Source: Actinomycetota bacterium
Lineage (GTDB): Bacteria; Actinomycetota; Acidimicrobiia; Acidimicrobiales; AC-14
DNA length: 64,000 nucleotides
Direction of reading: 5' to 3'
NCBI GenBank assembly: GCA_005888325.1
Contig: VAWU01000024.1
Span: 87,721-151,720 of the forward strand
The position numbers were made by a program, and so were the translations under genes. Shown here one piece after another: positions 53,425 through 63,154 of this stretch (its first letter is position 1; every line of letters starts with the position of its first letter). Below the pieces are notes generated by a model. That model was not told the DNA's origin, did not search any database, and was given only the letters and a program-made list of their open reading frames with translations.

Positions 53425-54840
53425 CTACTCCGCCGCCCGCAGACGTAGGAGCGCGGTGACCGCGCCGCCGTCGGCCTTGTTCTGCGTGGCTCTCATCACC
53501 TGGCCCACGAAGAACCCGGTGACCTTGGCGTCGCCGGCCACGAACTTCGCCCATGCGTCGGGATTGGCGGCGATGACCTCGTCGACGACGCTCGCGAGCG
53601 CGTCGTCGTCCATCGACTCGAAGCCGCGCGCCTTGGCGATGTCGTCGGGAGCCGCACCCGTGGCCTGCACCTCGGCCAGGACGACCTTGGCCTGGGTCGC
53701 GGTGAGCGCGCCCTCGACCTGCATCGTCACCACGCGCGCGAACGTGACGGGGTCGAGCGGTTGCGCGATGTCGACGTTGTGCTCGGCGTGGGTGAGGGCG
53801 ACGCGCGGGTCCGCGCCCGCCTCGATGGTGGCGAGCAGGAGCCCGTCGAGCTCCTTCTGCACGGCGACGGCGACGTCGGCGGGCCTCACGCCGGCGACGC
53901 CCGCGAGCGCGGCCCGGCGCGCCGCCGGCAGCGCCGGCAGCGAGGCGACGACGTCCGAGATCCACTCGTCGGTCGGCTCGAGGGGCACCAGGTCGGGCTC
54001 GGGGAAGTAGCGGTAGTCGTACGCCTCCTCCTTGGAGCGCATCGAATGCGTGCGACCTTCACCCTCGTCCCAATGACGCGTCTCCTGCACGACCCTCTCG
54101 CCGGACTCGACGAGGGCGATCTGGCGGGCGGCCTCGTGGTCGATGGCGCGTACGAGCGATCGCAGCGAGTTCATGTTCTTGATCTCGCAACGGGTGCCGA
54201 GCTCCGACGAACCCGCCCGCCGCACCGACACGTTGGCGTCGATGCGCAGCGAGCCCTCCTCCATCTTGCCGTCCGACGCGCCGGTCGCCACGAGGATGGC
54301 GCGCAGCTCGCTGACGTAGGTCTTGGCCTGCTCGGCCGAGCGGATGTCGGGGGCGCTCACGATCTCGACGAGGGGCACGCCCGCCCGGTTGTAGTCGACG
54401 AGCGAGTGGTCGGCACCGTGGATGCGCCCGGTCGCGCCGGCGTGGGTGGTCTTGCCCGTGTCCTCCTCGATGTGGGCGCGCACGATGCCGACGTGGGTGC
54501 CGTCGGGCAGCTCGAGCGAGCCGTCGACGTTGATCGGTTGGTCGTACTGGCTGATCTGGTAGTCCTTCGGCATGTCGGGATAGAAGTAGTTCTTGCGGTG
54601 GAAGATCGACGGCACCACCGAGCATCGCAACGCAGACCCGATACGGATTGCCAGCTCGACGGCGTAACGGTTCAGCACGGGGAGCGACCCGGGCAGGCCC
54701 ATGCAGGTCGCGCACACATTCGTGTTCGGCTCCGATCCGAACTCGTTGCGGCACCCGCAGAACAGCTTGGTCAGGGTCCGTAGCTCGGTGTGCACCTCGA
54801 GCCCCACGACCGTCTCCCACGCGGTGGCGATCGTCGTCAC
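53425..54840 (-). CDS. gatB: Asp-tRNA(Asn)/Glu-tRNA(Gln) amidotransferase subunit B
   Basis: About 471 residues. GatB binds misacylated tRNA and activates its carboxyl group. It opens [20 protein letters not shown], has zinc-type Cys in FCGCRNEFG and [12 protein letters not shown], then [15 protein letters not shown] and [14 protein letters not shown] YqeY-like C-terminal tail ends [20 protein letters not shown]. Its GTG overlaps the gatA TGA by 4 bases. Third gene of a gatC-gatA-gatB order. Confidence 0.95.
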   Translation of the reverse strand: MTTIATAWETVVGLEVHTELRTLTKLFCGCRNEFGSEPNTNVCATCMGLPGSLPVLNRYAVELAIRIGSALRCSVVPSIFHRKNYFYPDMPKDYQISQYDQPINVDGSLELPDGTHVGIVRAHIEEDTGKTTHAGATGRIHGADHSLVDYNRAGVPLVEIVSAPDIRSAEQAKTYVSELRAILVATGASDGKMEEGSLRIDANVSVRRAGSSELGTRCEIKNMNSLRSLVRAIDHEAARQIALVESGERVVQETRHWDEGEGRTHSMRSKEEAYDYRYFPEPDLVPLEPTDEWISDVVASLPALPAARRAALAGVAGVRPADVAVAVQKELDGLLLATIEAGADPRVALTHAEHNVDIAQPLDPVTFARVVTMQVEGALTATQAKVVLAEVQATGAAPDDIAKARGFESMDDDALASVVDEVIAANPDAWAKFVAGDAKVTGFFVGQVMRATQNKADGGAVTALLRLRAAE

Positions 54841-56255
54841 GTCAGGCTCCGCTCGAGAGCTGCGGCAGCGCGGAACATGACCGGCTCGCCCAGCGCCGGC
54901 GCCAGCAGCTGCACGCCGACGGGAAGGCCGTCGTCGCCCGTGCCGTACGGCACGGAGATCGCCGGGTGGCCGGCGAGGTTGGACGGGATCGTGCACACGT
55001 CGCTCAGGTACATCGTCAGTGGATTGTCTGTCTTCGCTCCCAACGCGAAGGCTGTCGTGGGCGCGGTCGGAGCGAGCAGGAGGTCGTAGTCGGCGTAGGC
55101 GGCGTCGAAGTCGCGGATGATGAGCGTGCGCACCCGCTGGGCCTGGCCGTAGTAGGCGTCGTAGTAACCGGCGGAGAGCGCGTACGTGCCGAGCATGATG
55201 CGGCGCTTGACCTCGGGCCCGAAGCCCTCGGCGCGCGTCTCGTTGTACATCTCGGTGATGTCCTCGCCGTCGACGCGGAGGCCGTAGCGCACGCCGTCGT
55301 AGCGGGCCAGGTTGCTCGATGCCTCGGCCGGGGCGATGAGGTAGTACGCGGACAACCCGTGGACGGCGGCGGGCACCGAGACCTCATCGACCGACGCGCC
55401 CTCCTTCTCGAGCGCGCGTGCCGCGATCTCGACCCGCGCGACCACATCGGCGTCGATCTCGTGCATCAGCTCGCGCACGATGCCGACGCGCAAGCCCTCG
55501 ACGCCGTCGTTCAGCCCTCCCGTCACCTGGGGTGCCGGCGCGTCGATCGAGGTGGAGTCGAGTGGGTCGTGGCCGCCGATCGCCTCGAGGAGCGCGGCGG
55601 CGTCGCCGACCGACGACGCGAGCGGCCCGATCTGGTCGAGCGACGACGCGAAGGCGATGAGCCCGTAGCGCGACACCGCGCCGTAGGTCGGCTTCACCCC
55701 GACCACGCCGCAGAGGGCGGCGGGCTGGCGGATGGAGCCGCCCGTGTCGGAGCCCAGGCCGACCGGCACGAGGCCGGCGGCCACCGCGGCGGCCGATCCT
55801 CCGCTCGACCCGCCCGGCACCCGCGTGCGGTCGTGGGGGTTACGCGTCGGACCGAACGCGGAGTTCTCGGTGGACGAACCCATGGCGAACTCGTCGAGGT
55901 TCGTCTTGCCGATGACGATCGCCCCTGCGGCGCGTAGACGGGTGACGACGGTCGCGTCGTACGGCGGACGCCACCCTTCGAGGATGCGCGAGGCGCAGGT
56001 CGTGGGCACGCCACGCGTGCACATGTTGTCCTTGAGCGCGACCGGAACCCCGGCAAGGGGGCCGGGATCGCCGCCGCTCGCGACCACCCGGTCGACCGCG
56101 TCGGCTGCCGCCCGTGCCTCGTCGCCCATCACGGTGAGGAAGGCGTGCAGCTCGCTCTCGCGCCCCGCGATGCGCGCCAGGTGCTCCTCGACCACGTCGC
56201 GCGCCCGACGCGACCCGGAGCGGACCTCGCCGGCGATCTCGGACGCGCCCGTCAA
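54837..56255 (-). CDS. gatA: Asp-tRNA(Asn)/Glu-tRNA(Gln) amidotransferase subunit A
   Basis: About 472 residues, amidase-signature enzyme that releases ammonia from glutamine. The Ser-cisSer-Lys triad is present: Lys in [12 protein letters not shown], and the serines in [16 protein letters not shown] and [16 protein letters not shown]. Length is standard. TTG start overlaps the gatC TGA by 4 bases, so expression is coupled. It works with GatB and GatC on Glu-tRNA(Gln) made by the non-discriminating GluRS. Confidence 0.96.
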   Translation of the reverse strand: MTGASEIAGEVRSGSRRARDVVEEHLARIAGRESELHAFLTVMGDEARAAADAVDRVVASGGDPGPLAGVPVALKDNMCTRGVPTTCASRILEGWRPPYDATVVTRLRAAGAIVIGKTNLDEFAMGSSTENSAFGPTRNPHDRTRVPGGSSGGSAAAVAAGLVPVGLGSDTGGSIRQPAALCGVVGVKPTYGAVSRYGLIAFASSLDQIGPLASSVGDAAALLEAIGGHDPLDSTSIDAPAPQVTGGLNDGVEGLRVGIVRELMHEIDADVVARVEIAARALEKEGASVDEVSVPAAVHGLSAYYLIAPAEASSNLARYDGVRYGLRVDGEDITEMYNETRAEGFGPEVKRRIMLGTYALSAGYYDAYYGQAQRVRTLIIRDFDAAYADYDLLLAPTAPTTAFALGAKTDNPLTMYLSDVCTIPSNLAGHPAISVPYGTGDDGLPVGVQLLAPALGEPVMFRAAAALERSLT

Positions 56256-56554
56256 GGCGCCTCGCTGATGATGCGCGGGACCCGGATGCGGCCGTCCTCG
56301 ACCGCAGGGGCCTGCGCCAGCACCTCGTCGCGGTCGAGCGGCGCGACGACGACGTCGTCGCGCAGCACGTTGCGCAACGGGAGCGGGTGCGCGGTGGGCG
56401 GCACGTCGGTCGTGTCGAGGGCGGCCACGTCAGCCGCGTGGTCGAGGATCGCACCCAGCTGCTCGGTGAATCGCTCGAGCTCGTCGTCGGTGAGCCTCAG
56501 CCGGGCGAGACGGGCAACGTGGGCGACGTCGTCGCGCGTGATGCGTCCGCCCAT
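56252..56554 (-). CDS. gatC: Asp-tRNA(Asn)/Glu-tRNA(Gln) amidotransferase subunit C
   Basis: About 100 residues, the stabilising subunit that wraps GatA. Typical features are [41 protein letters not shown] and the C-terminal [24 protein letters not shown] 56554 is 2 bases after the TGA of the upstream esterase. First gene of gatCAB. Confidence 0.93.
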   Translation of the reverse strand: MGGRITRDDVAHVARLARLRLTDDELERFTEQLGAILDHAADVAALDTTDVPPTAHPLPLRNVLRDDVVVAPLDRDEVLAQAPAVEDGRIRVPRIISEAP

Positions 56555-56556
56555 GC

Positions 56557-57315
56557 TCAGAACGACGTGACCTTGAGGGCGAAGTCGACGGCGCGCGCCT
56601 CGATCTCGTCCTTGTCGTAGTCGAGGGTGGCGACGTGGTAGCTGCGCTCGAGGGTGACCCGTTCCACGGGACCCGAGACCCGGCTCGCCAGGATGTCGCT
56701 CGAAACCGGGGGCACCACGTGGTCCTGCGGGCTGTTCATGATGATGACCGGGCAGTGGATGTCGCCCAGCTTCGGGTACAGCCCGTCGCCGGCCTCGCAG
56801 AGCGAGAGCAACGGCGCGAGTGGCGTGGCGTCGTAGGCGAGCTCGTGCCCGGCCGGGTCGGCGACGTCGTTGCCCACCGCGGGCATCGTCGTGTGGCCGT
56901 CGGCGAGCAGCTGGCGCATCATCTGGCGGAACGACTCCGCGGGTGGGTCGATGGCGGCGTTGACCGCGACCACGCCCGCGATCTCGGGATGGTGCGCGGC
57001 CAACCACACCGCCAGCGTCCCGCCCATCGACAACCCTGCGACCACGACCTTCTCGCAACGGCTCGCCAGCTCGTTGTACGCGACCTCGGCGCAACTCGAC
57101 CAGTCGGCCCACGTGGTCGCCTGCATGTCGTCGATCGTCGTGCCGTGACCCGGGAGCAACGGCAGCTCGACCGCGAAACCGGCGGCCCCGAACGCCCGGG
57201 CCAGGCCGCGCATCGACTGCGGGCAGCCGGTGAAGCCGTGGACGACGAGCGCGCCATGGGGCCCTCCCGCCGCAGAGAACGGCTCGGCACCCGGAAGGAC
57301 CGCGGATTCACTCAT
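56557..57315 (-). CDS. Carboxylesterase/monoacylglycerol lipase-like alpha/beta-hydrolase
   Basis: About 252 residues, similar to Est30-type carboxylesterases. It has LVVHGFTGCPQSMRGLARAF (oxyanion HGFTG), nucleophile elbow VAGLSMGGTLAVW, the acid NSPQDHVVPP and the catalytic His in LERSYHVATLDYDKD. Cytoplasmic. It starts 15 bases after the ferredoxin gene with AGGAG upstream and ends 2 bases before gatC, so it is inside the same operon. Confidence 0.85.
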   Translation of the reverse strand: MSESAVLPGAEPFSAAGGPHGALVVHGFTGCPQSMRGLARAFGAAGFAVELPLLPGHGTTIDDMQATTWADWSSCAEVAYNELASRCEKVVVAGLSMGGTLAVWLAAHHPEIAGVVAVNAAIDPPAESFRQMMRQLLADGHTTMPAVGNDVADPAGHELAYDATPLAPLLSLCEAGDGLYPKLGDIHCPVIIMNSPQDHVVPPVSSDILASRVSGPVERVTLERSYHVATLDYDKDEIEARAVDFALKVTSF

Positions 57316-57330
57316 TGTGGAACTCCTGTC

Positions 57331-57639
57331 TCATACGTAGGGGTCCTCTCGGCTCAGGGGCAGCTCCCACCAGTCGTCAGGCGTGGGAGCGGGCACGGGG
57401 TCCTCGTAGATGCAGTCGACCGGGCAGACGGGGAGGCACTTGCCACAGCCCGAGCAGAGCTCGGGGACGATGATGACGTCGAGGCCGTGATTGAAGATGG
57501 CCCCGAACTGCGGGGGACAGTGACGCAGGCAGGTGTCGCAGTTGATGCACTCCGACATCTCGATGCGCAACGCGGGCAGCTTCCACTTCGGGTTGCGCTC
57601 GTGCGAGCCCACCCGCTCGGTGCGTGTGCCGGCTGGCAT
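57331..57639 (-). CDS. Ferredoxin with two 4Fe-4S clusters
   Basis: About 102 residues. Two CxxCxxCxxxCP motifs are present: ECINCDTCLRHCPPQ and CSGCGKCLPVCPVDC, as in bacterial 2[4Fe-4S] ferredoxins of the FdxA/NuoI type. It carries electrons to unidentified partners. A TAGCCT hexamer lies 6 bases before the ATG. It heads the run of same-strand genes that continues through the esterase, gatCAB and ilvD, and is divergent from the SCP2 gene. Confidence 0.9.
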   Translation of the reverse strand: MPAGTRTERVGSHERNPKWKLPALRIEMSECINCDTCLRHCPPQFGAIFNHGLDVIIVPELCSGCGKCLPVCPVDCIYEDPVPAPTPDDWWELPLSREDPYV

Positions 57640-57689
57640 CGCCTGAGGCTACCGTGCCCCGAAACACCCGCACATCGGAGGAAGTCGAC

Positions 57690-58097
57690 GTGGCGAAGCA
57701 CCCGTTCTTGAGCCAGGAGTGGATGGACGAGGCCCGTAAGGTGCGGGAGGAGTACAAGGACAGGACACCCCCCATCGCCCATCAGGTGCGCATGAACCAG
57801 GTCATCACCGAGGTTCCGTTCGGCGAGGGCACGCTGCAGTCGCACATGGACACCACCTCCGGCGAGCTGGTCATGGAGGAGGGGCACCTCGACGAGGTCG
57901 ACCTCACCGTGACGCTCGACTACGCGACGGCCAAGGCGATCTTCGTCGAGGGCAACCCGCAGGCCGGGATGCAGGCGTTCATGGCGGGCAAGGTCAAGGT
58001 GCAGGGTGACATGAGCAAGCTCATGGCCATGCAGCAGACGACCCCCGATCCGGTCGCGGCCGAGATCCAGCAGCGCATCCAGGACATCACCGAGTGA
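57690..58097 (+). CDS. SCP2 sterol-binding-domain protein
   Basis: About 135 residues. After a short helical N-terminus (HPFLSQEWMDEARKVREEY) the fold has the SCP-2 pattern: HMDTTSGELVMEEGHLDEVD, VTLDYATAKAIFVEGN, and MQAFMAGKVKVQGDMSKL. It probably binds lipids or acyl-CoA. GTG start with GGAGG upstream. The last codons and the stop lie inside a 17-base tandem repeat. It faces the MFS gene convergently. Confidence 0.88.
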   Translation: MAKHPFLSQEWMDEARKVREEYKDRTPPIAHQVRMNQVITEVPFGEGTLQSHMDTTSGELVMEEGHLDEVDLTVTLDYATAKAIFVEGNPQAGMQAFMAGKVKVQGDMSKLMAMQQTTPDPVAAEIQQRIQDITE

Positions 58098-58165
58098 CGG
58101 TGCTGACCGAGTGACGGTGCTGACCGAGTGACGGTGCTCACCCGGTAGCAGTGCTCACCCGGTAG
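58089..58165. repeat. 17-base tandem repeat across the ends of two convergent genes
   Basis: Three nearly exact 17-base units (58089-58105, 58106-58122, 58123-58139) are followed by a diverged fourth and part of a fifth (to about 58165). The SCP2 stop is in the first unit and the MFS stop in the fourth. The unit is not a multiple of three, so copy changes would move the reading frame after the stop only. Confidence 0.75.
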
Positions 58166-59690
58166 CGAACGCCTCCACCGCGTCGCTCGCCGGCGCCGGC
58201 GCGCCGTCCCCCCGCGGCGTACGCCGCACGAACACGGCCGCGACCAGGCCGAGGGCGGCGACCAGGCCGGCGAGCAGGTACGCCTCGTGGTACGACGCCA
58301 CGAGGCCCGCCTCGCGCTCGCGTGCGGCCTGCACGGTCTGGGCGATCTGGATGCCGGCCACGATGCCCATCTGGGTGATGAGCTGCTGCGTCGCGCCCGC
58401 GATGCCGAGGTGGTCGTCCTCCACCGCGTTGGCGACGCTCGCGGCCATGGAGGGCAGCGCCACGCCGAGGCCCACGCCCGCCAGCGCGAGTGCCACCATC
58501 ACGGCGACGTCGGCGCTGCCGGGATGCACGGCCTGCCAGGCCGCGGCCGACGCGCAGACGCACAGCGCGCCCGTCACGGCCGCGGTGCGCTCGCCGAGCC
58601 TCACCGCGAGGTAGCCCGCCGCCGGCGCGCTGAGGGAGAACGACAGCGGTCGGGCGATGGTGAGCAGGCCGATGCGCGTCTCGCCGTAGCCGAACGCCTC
58701 CTCGAGGAAGAGGGGCGTGAGGATGAAGCTGCCCATGTACGCGAAGTTGAGGAAGAACTGCACCGCCATGGGCACCGAGAAGTTGCGGCGCGCGAACCAC
58801 GCCAGGGGCATCAGGGGGAAGGGAGCCCGCCGCTCGATCGCGACGAAGACCGTCATCGCCAGCGGCGACAGGACGAACGCGGCCACCACACCCGGGTGGT
58901 CCCAGCCCCAGACCGGGCCGCGGTTGAGCCCGAAGAGCAACGACGTGACACCCGCGGCGAGGGCGAGCGCGCCGGAGAGGTCGAGGGGTTGGCGCTCACC
59001 CTGGCCGGTCTCGGGAAGGACGATCGCGGCCAGCACGAGCGCGGCGAGCGTGAGCGGCACCTGCGCCACGAAGATGACGCGCCAGCTCACGTGCTCCACG
59101 ATGGGCCCGCCCGCGACCACGCCGAGGACGGGAGCGCCCGCGCCGACCAGCGACCAGAAGCCCATGGCCTTGACCCGATCGCCTTCGGGGAACGCCCGCA
59201 TGATCAGGGCCATCGAGGCGGAGCCGGTCGCGGCGCCCTCGGCTGCGCCGAACACCCGGAAGGTGATCAGCGATGCCGCGTTCCAGGCCACCGCGGTGAG
59301 CGCGGCGAACACGATGGCACCGGTCAGCCCGAGCAGATAGACGCGCTTCTGTCCCCAGATGTCGCCGGCCTTGCCCAGCGCGGGCCCGACCACCCCGAAG
59401 GCGAGGAGCGGCCCGGTGATGATCCACGTGAGGGTGGCCGTGTCGGAGTGGAGGTCGGCCGCGATGCGGGGCAGCGAGACGGTGAGGATGGTGATCGTGA
59501 AGCCCACTGAGAAGAGCCCGGCGAGGGTCGTCCAAAGCACCCACCAGCGCTCGTTGTCGCCGTCCCTGATCCGGCGCACGACGCGCTCGCGGAACAGCAG
59601 CGGCCACGGGACGACGACGACCTCGTCGGCTCCCGGCGCCTCGATGGGCATCCGCTCGCCCCGGTCGCCCGACTCACCCACCGGAGGCAA
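58155..59690 (-). CDS. MFS multidrug exporter, DHA2 (14-helix) type
   Basis: About 511 residues with about 14 membrane helices. It has the DHA2-type helix 1 WVLWTTLAGLFSVGFTITIL, LPRIAADLHSDTATLTWI, motif A-like GPALGKAGDIWGQKRVYLLG, and motif C VGAGAPVLGVVAGGPI. It would export drugs or metabolites by proton antiport. Starts TTG 59690, the GTG three codons on, or ATG 59651 are all possible; the membrane part begins after any of them. The 230 bases upstream hold no gene; a purine-rich stretch and two weak inverted repeats are visible. Confidence 0.88.
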   Translation of the reverse strand: MPPVGESGDRGERMPIEAPGADEVVVVPWPLLFRERVVRRIRDGDNERWWVLWTTLAGLFSVGFTITILTVSLPRIAADLHSDTATLTWIITGPLLAFGVVGPALGKAGDIWGQKRVYLLGLTGAIVFAALTAVAWNAASLITFRVFGAAEGAATGSASMALIMRAFPEGDRVKAMGFWSLVGAGAPVLGVVAGGPIVEHVSWRVIFVAQVPLTLAALVLAAIVLPETGQGERQPLDLSGALALAAGVTSLLFGLNRGPVWGWDHPGVVAAFVLSPLAMTVFVAIERRAPFPLMPLAWFARRNFSVPMAVQFFLNFAYMGSFILTPLFLEEAFGYGETRIGLLTIARPLSFSLSAPAAGYLAVRLGERTAAVTGALCVCASAAAWQAVHPGSADVAVMVALALAGVGLGVALPSMAASVANAVEDDHLGIAGATQQLITQMGIVAGIQIAQTVQAAREREAGLVASYHEAYLLAGLVAALGLVAAVFVRRTPRGDGAPAPASDAVEAFATG

Positions 59691-59920
59691 CCTAATCGGC
59701 GCCCCGGAGCCACAGGGCGGGGAGCCGGAGTCGAGCGCGACGAAGGGCCGTCGGGGTGGCGGCGCACACGGTGGCTGGGGAACACCGTCGCACCGCCTCC
59801 CACGGCGGCCCTCCGTCCTCCTAACCTATCCTTCCAGATTCGCACGCTAACGGCAGCCGTCGCACGGCCGTCAGGCACAAACGAGAATTGACCCGATGAG
59901 ACTAGCCTGCGCGCGGTCTG

Positions 59921-60799
59921 CTACCCGAGCAGCTTCTTCATCTCGGTCTGGAGCTCGGCCACGGTCCAGCGATCGTCCTTGTCGATGGAGTCGGTGAGCG
60001 TCCACGGCTGGAAGTTCTGGACCTTGCCCCCCTGGACGAAGAAGACCTTGCCGGAGGCGGGGCAGCCCTCGGTGGCCAGCCAGGCGACCAGGGGCGAGAT
60101 GTTGGCCGGGTTCCAGATGTCGAACTTGGCCGGGTCGTCGGGCGGCTGCACGATGTCGCCCAGCCCCGGCGTCGCCTCGGTCATGCGGGTGCGCGCCGCG
60201 GGGGCGATGGCGTTGACGCGCACGCCGTAGCGGTCGAGCTCGAGCGCGGAGATCACGCTGAAGGCGGCGATGCCCGCCTTGGCCGCGCCGTAGTTGGTCT
60301 GCCCGGGATTGCCGAGCAGGCCCGAGGTCGACGAAGTGTTGATCACCGCCGCCTTGACCGGCTGGCCCGCCTTTGTGCGCTCGCGCCAGTACGCCGCCGC
60401 CCACCGCGTCGGCACGAAGTGGCCCTTGAGGTGGACGTGGATCACCGCGTCCCATTCCTGCTCGGTCATGTTCACGAGCACGCGGTCGCGCAGGATGCCG
60501 GCGTTGTTCACGAGCACGTGCAGGTCACCGAACGCCTCGATCGCGGCGTTGATCAGGCGCTGGCCTCCCTCCCAGTCGGCCACGTCGTCGGCGTTGGCGA
60601 CGGCCTCGCCGCCCATCCCCTTGATCTCGTCGACGACCTGCTCGGCCGCAGTGCGGTCGTCGCCCGACCCGTCGATGGCGCCGCCGAGGTCGTTGATGAC
60701 GACCTTGGCGCCTTCCTGGGCGAAGAGGAGTGCGTGCTCACGACCGATGCCACGGCCGGAGCCGGTGATGATGGCGACGCGTCCGTCAAGTGCTCCCAT
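59921..60799 (-). CDS. Short-chain dehydrogenase/reductase
   Basis: About 292 residues. Rossmann signature AIITGSGRGIGREHALLF, NNAGILRDRVLVNM, catalytic Ser in INTSSTSGLLGNPGQ and YGAAK in TNYGAAKAGIAAF. The C-terminal extension (about 220-292) and the FAQEGAKVVINDLGG opening match SDRs related to hydroxyacyl-CoA or 17-beta-type dehydrogenases found in lipid degradation. Substrate unknown. It lies 12 bases downstream of the kinase gene stop on the same strand. A TAGTGT hexamer is 9 bases before the ATG. Confidence 0.88.
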   Translation of the reverse strand: MGALDGRVAIITGSGRGIGREHALLFAQEGAKVVINDLGGAIDGSGDDRTAAEQVVDEIKGMGGEAVANADDVADWEGGQRLINAAIEAFGDLHVLVNNAGILRDRVLVNMTEQEWDAVIHVHLKGHFVPTRWAAAYWRERTKAGQPVKAAVINTSSTSGLLGNPGQTNYGAAKAGIAAFSVISALELDRYGVRVNAIAPAARTRMTEATPGLGDIVQPPDDPAKFDIWNPANISPLVAWLATEGCPASGKVFFVQGGKVQNFQPWTLTDSIDKDDRWTVAELQTEMKKLLG

Positions 60800-60811
60800 G
60801 GGCGGGAGACA

Positions 60812-62677
60812 CTAGCCCGTGTAGAGATCGACCCCTGAGCCGCGAGCCACCGTCGCGCCCGCGCCCGGGAGCGTGGTGAACACCTTTCGGTTCGGCGGCC
60901 CGAAGACATTGGTGACCGAGAGACCGACCTGCTGCATCTTGGCCACCGCGGCATCCACGCTGAGCCCGCCGACCGACGGAACCTTCACGACGTCGGGGCC
61001 TTTCGACACGATGACGGTGACCGTGGAGCCGCGCGCCACGTTCGTCCCCGCGGAGGGGTTCGTGCCGATCACCTTGCCGGCAGCCACGGTGTTGCTGAAC
61101 TGATCGGCGCGGGCCGGCGTGAGCCCGAGCGCGCTGAGCGCGGCGGACGCGTCGGCGTACGTCGTGCCAGTGAGGTCGCCGATCGGGCGCGGCGCGGGAC
61201 CGGAGGACACCGTGAGGTCCACGGCCGTGCCCTTCGGCAGCGTGCTCTTCCGGGGCGACCAGTCGAGCACGAGGCCCTTGGTCGCGTTCTCGTCGGGCCT
61301 CGGCGTCACCGTGCCCACCTTCAGGTCGGCGGCCTGCAGCGCAGCGGTGGCCGCGCCCTGATCGAGGCCTGCGAGCCCGGGCACGCGCACCGGCGACGGT
61401 CCCCTCGACACCGTGATGGTGACGGTGGACCCCTCCTTGCGCGAGGCGCCCGCGTTGGGATCCTGCTCGGTGACCTGCCCGGGCGTGGTGCCGTCGACGA
61501 ACTTGCGCTGCTTGCGGACCTTGAACTGCAGCGGCCGCAGCCGGGCGTCCGCCCGCTGCTCGCTGAGGTTCTCGACGCGGGGCACCGGATGGGTCGGGAC
61601 GTTGGCCTGCACCCACGCGTAGGCGCCGCCGACACCCGCCAGCGCGGTCACGAGCAGGGCGAGGAGGACCCACGGCCAGCGCCGGCGCCGGGCGGGCCCG
61701 ACCGCGCCGGGCGGCAGCTCGGCGGGAGGCGCGGCCGCGGGCGGGCGGGTGGGGCCGAGCGGCCCGACCGCGGTGCGGTCGTGGCTGATGACCTGCAGCG
61801 TCTCGTCGGCGACCACCGAGCCTGCGAGCGGCAGGGGACGGGGCGCGGGCAGCTCGCGCGCGGCGGCCTCGAGGGCACGCGCGAACCCAGCCGCGTCGGG
61901 CCGCACGCCGGGCTCGGGCCGTCCGGCCTGCTCGACGACCGCCTGCAACGGTCCCATCGACTCGGGGGCGACGAGCGGCGTCTCCAGCCGGGCCATGAGC
62001 GTGGCGATGGTCGTGTCGGCCGCGAACGGCACCTCGCCGGTGACCGCCTCGACGAGCACGACGGCGAGGGCGTAGACGTCGGCCCGCCCGTCGATCGACG
62101 CGCCCCGCACCTGCTCGGGCGATGCGTAGCGCACGGTGCCGAGCACGGCGCCCGCCGGCTCGGTCCAGGCCGCCTCGGCCAGCGCCCGGGCGATCCCGAA
62201 ATCGGCGATGCGCAGGCGGCCGTCGTCGTCGAACAGCAGGTTGGCGGGCTTGACGTCGCGGTGGACGAGCCCGCGGCGGTGCGCGTAATCGAGGCCATGT
62301 GCCGCCTGGAGCCCGACGAGCACGCCCTGCGAAGGCGTGAGGCGGTGGCCGCGGTCGAGGACGGCCCGGAGGCTGCCGCCCCCGAGGTGCTCGCACACGA
62401 GGTAGAGCGTCTCACCGTCGTCGCCCCAGTCGAACACCGCCATCACGTTGGGGTGGCTGAGCGCGGCCGACGCCCGTGCCTCGGCCTGGAACCTGCGCAC
62501 GAAGCCCTCGTCGTCGGCGAGCGCGGGGTGGAGGACCTTGACCGCCACGCGCCGGCGCAGGCTCACGTCCTCCGCGAGGAAGACGTGGGCGGACGCGCCG
62601 GTGCCGATCGGGGCCAGCAGGCGGTAGCGACCACCGAGCACGCGGCCGATCTGGTCCACCAGTCGGGTGGGGGCCAC
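60812..62677 (-). CDS. pknB: Ser/Thr protein kinase with PASTA repeats (PknB-like)
   Basis: About 621 residues. The kinase domain (about 15-280) has the P-loop PIGTGASAHVF, VAVKVLHP lysine, HRDVKPANLLFDDDG catalytic loop and IADFGIARAL. A Pro-rich linker and one membrane helix (about 333-355) lead to four extracellular PASTA domains that bind peptidoglycan or lipid II in relatives. The GTG is 7 bases after TAGCCT. Unlike the usual context no pknA, rodA or pbpA is seen; instead the next genes are a small membrane protein (divergent) and an SDR. Confidence 0.93.
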   Translation of the reverse strand: MAPTRLVDQIGRVLGGRYRLLAPIGTGASAHVFLAEDVSLRRRVAVKVLHPALADDEGFVRRFQAEARASAALSHPNVMAVFDWGDDGETLYLVCEHLGGGSLRAVLDRGHRLTPSQGVLVGLQAAHGLDYAHRRGLVHRDVKPANLLFDDDGRLRIADFGIARALAEAAWTEPAGAVLGTVRYASPEQVRGASIDGRADVYALAVVLVEAVTGEVPFAADTTIATLMARLETPLVAPESMGPLQAVVEQAGRPEPGVRPDAAGFARALEAAARELPAPRPLPLAGSVVADETLQVISHDRTAVGPLGPTRPPAAAPPAELPPGAVGPARRRRWPWVLLALLVTALAGVGGAYAWVQANVPTHPVPRVENLSEQRADARLRPLQFKVRKQRKFVDGTTPGQVTEQDPNAGASRKEGSTVTITVSRGPSPVRVPGLAGLDQGAATAALQAADLKVGTVTPRPDENATKGLVLDWSPRKSTLPKGTAVDLTVSSGPAPRPIGDLTGTTYADASAALSALGLTPARADQFSNTVAAGKVIGTNPSAGTNVARGSTVTVIVSKGPDVVKVPSVGGLSVDAAVAKMQQVGLSVTNVFGPPNRKVFTTLPGAGATVARGSGVDLYTG

Positions 62678-62752
62678 GGGCGGAAGGCTACCGTTCAGAT
62701 GTCCCGACTTGGGGGAACCGCCCGTTCTGAGGAGAATGGTGACGGTGCACTC

Positions 62753-63154
62753 GTGAGCGACACTGTCCGACGAATCATCATCTCCGTGATCGTGGCCGCC
62801 GCGCTCGTCGGGTTGGCGGTCGGCTTCTCCGGGGCGCGGAAACCGGAGGAGGTCGTCCAGCCGGGGGTGGACCGCATCTACCCGACGCCCGGCGACCTCG
62901 ACCTGCGCCAGGTCAAGATCGGCGCGGTGCTCAAGGCGGGCTACGAGGGGGCGCTGATCCTCGACGGGGCCGAGATCCCCGAGAGCGACCTCTACCGCGA
63001 GCCGTCGCTCTACCAGATCGAGTTGCGCCCCGAGAAGGGCAGCATCTTCGCCGACCTCAAGCCGGGCCGGCACTGTGCCTCGATCGTGTTCTGGCCCGCG
63101 GCCCAGGGCCGCCGGGCCGCGGCCACCCAGCAGTGGTGCTTCAACCTCCACTGA
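62753..63154 (+). CDS. Hypothetical single-pass membrane protein
   Basis: About 133 residues. One N-terminal membrane helix (IIISVIVAAALVGLAVGFSG) is followed by an extracytoplasmic domain with VDRIYPTPGDLDLRQVKIG, LILDGAEIPESDLYRE and HCASIVFWPAAQGRRAA, with Cys in RHCAS and QWCFNLH that could form a disulfide. I do not recognise the family. GTG start lacks a strong ribosome binding site. It is divergent from pknB across 75 bases. Its stop codon is the first three bases of a 93-base tandem repeat array. Confidence 0.65.
   Translation: MSDTVRRIIISVIVAAALVGLAVGFSGARKPEEVVQPGVDRIYPTPGDLDLRQVKIGAVLKAGYEGALILDGAEIPESDLYREPSLYQIELRPEKGSIFADLKPGRHCASIVFWPAAQGRRAAATQQWCFNLH

Noticed and set aside
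59691..59920. A possible small gene or RNA between the MFS and SDR genes
   Set aside because: No frame with a plausible start and no stable structure beyond weak inverted repeats; treated as an upstream region of the exporter.
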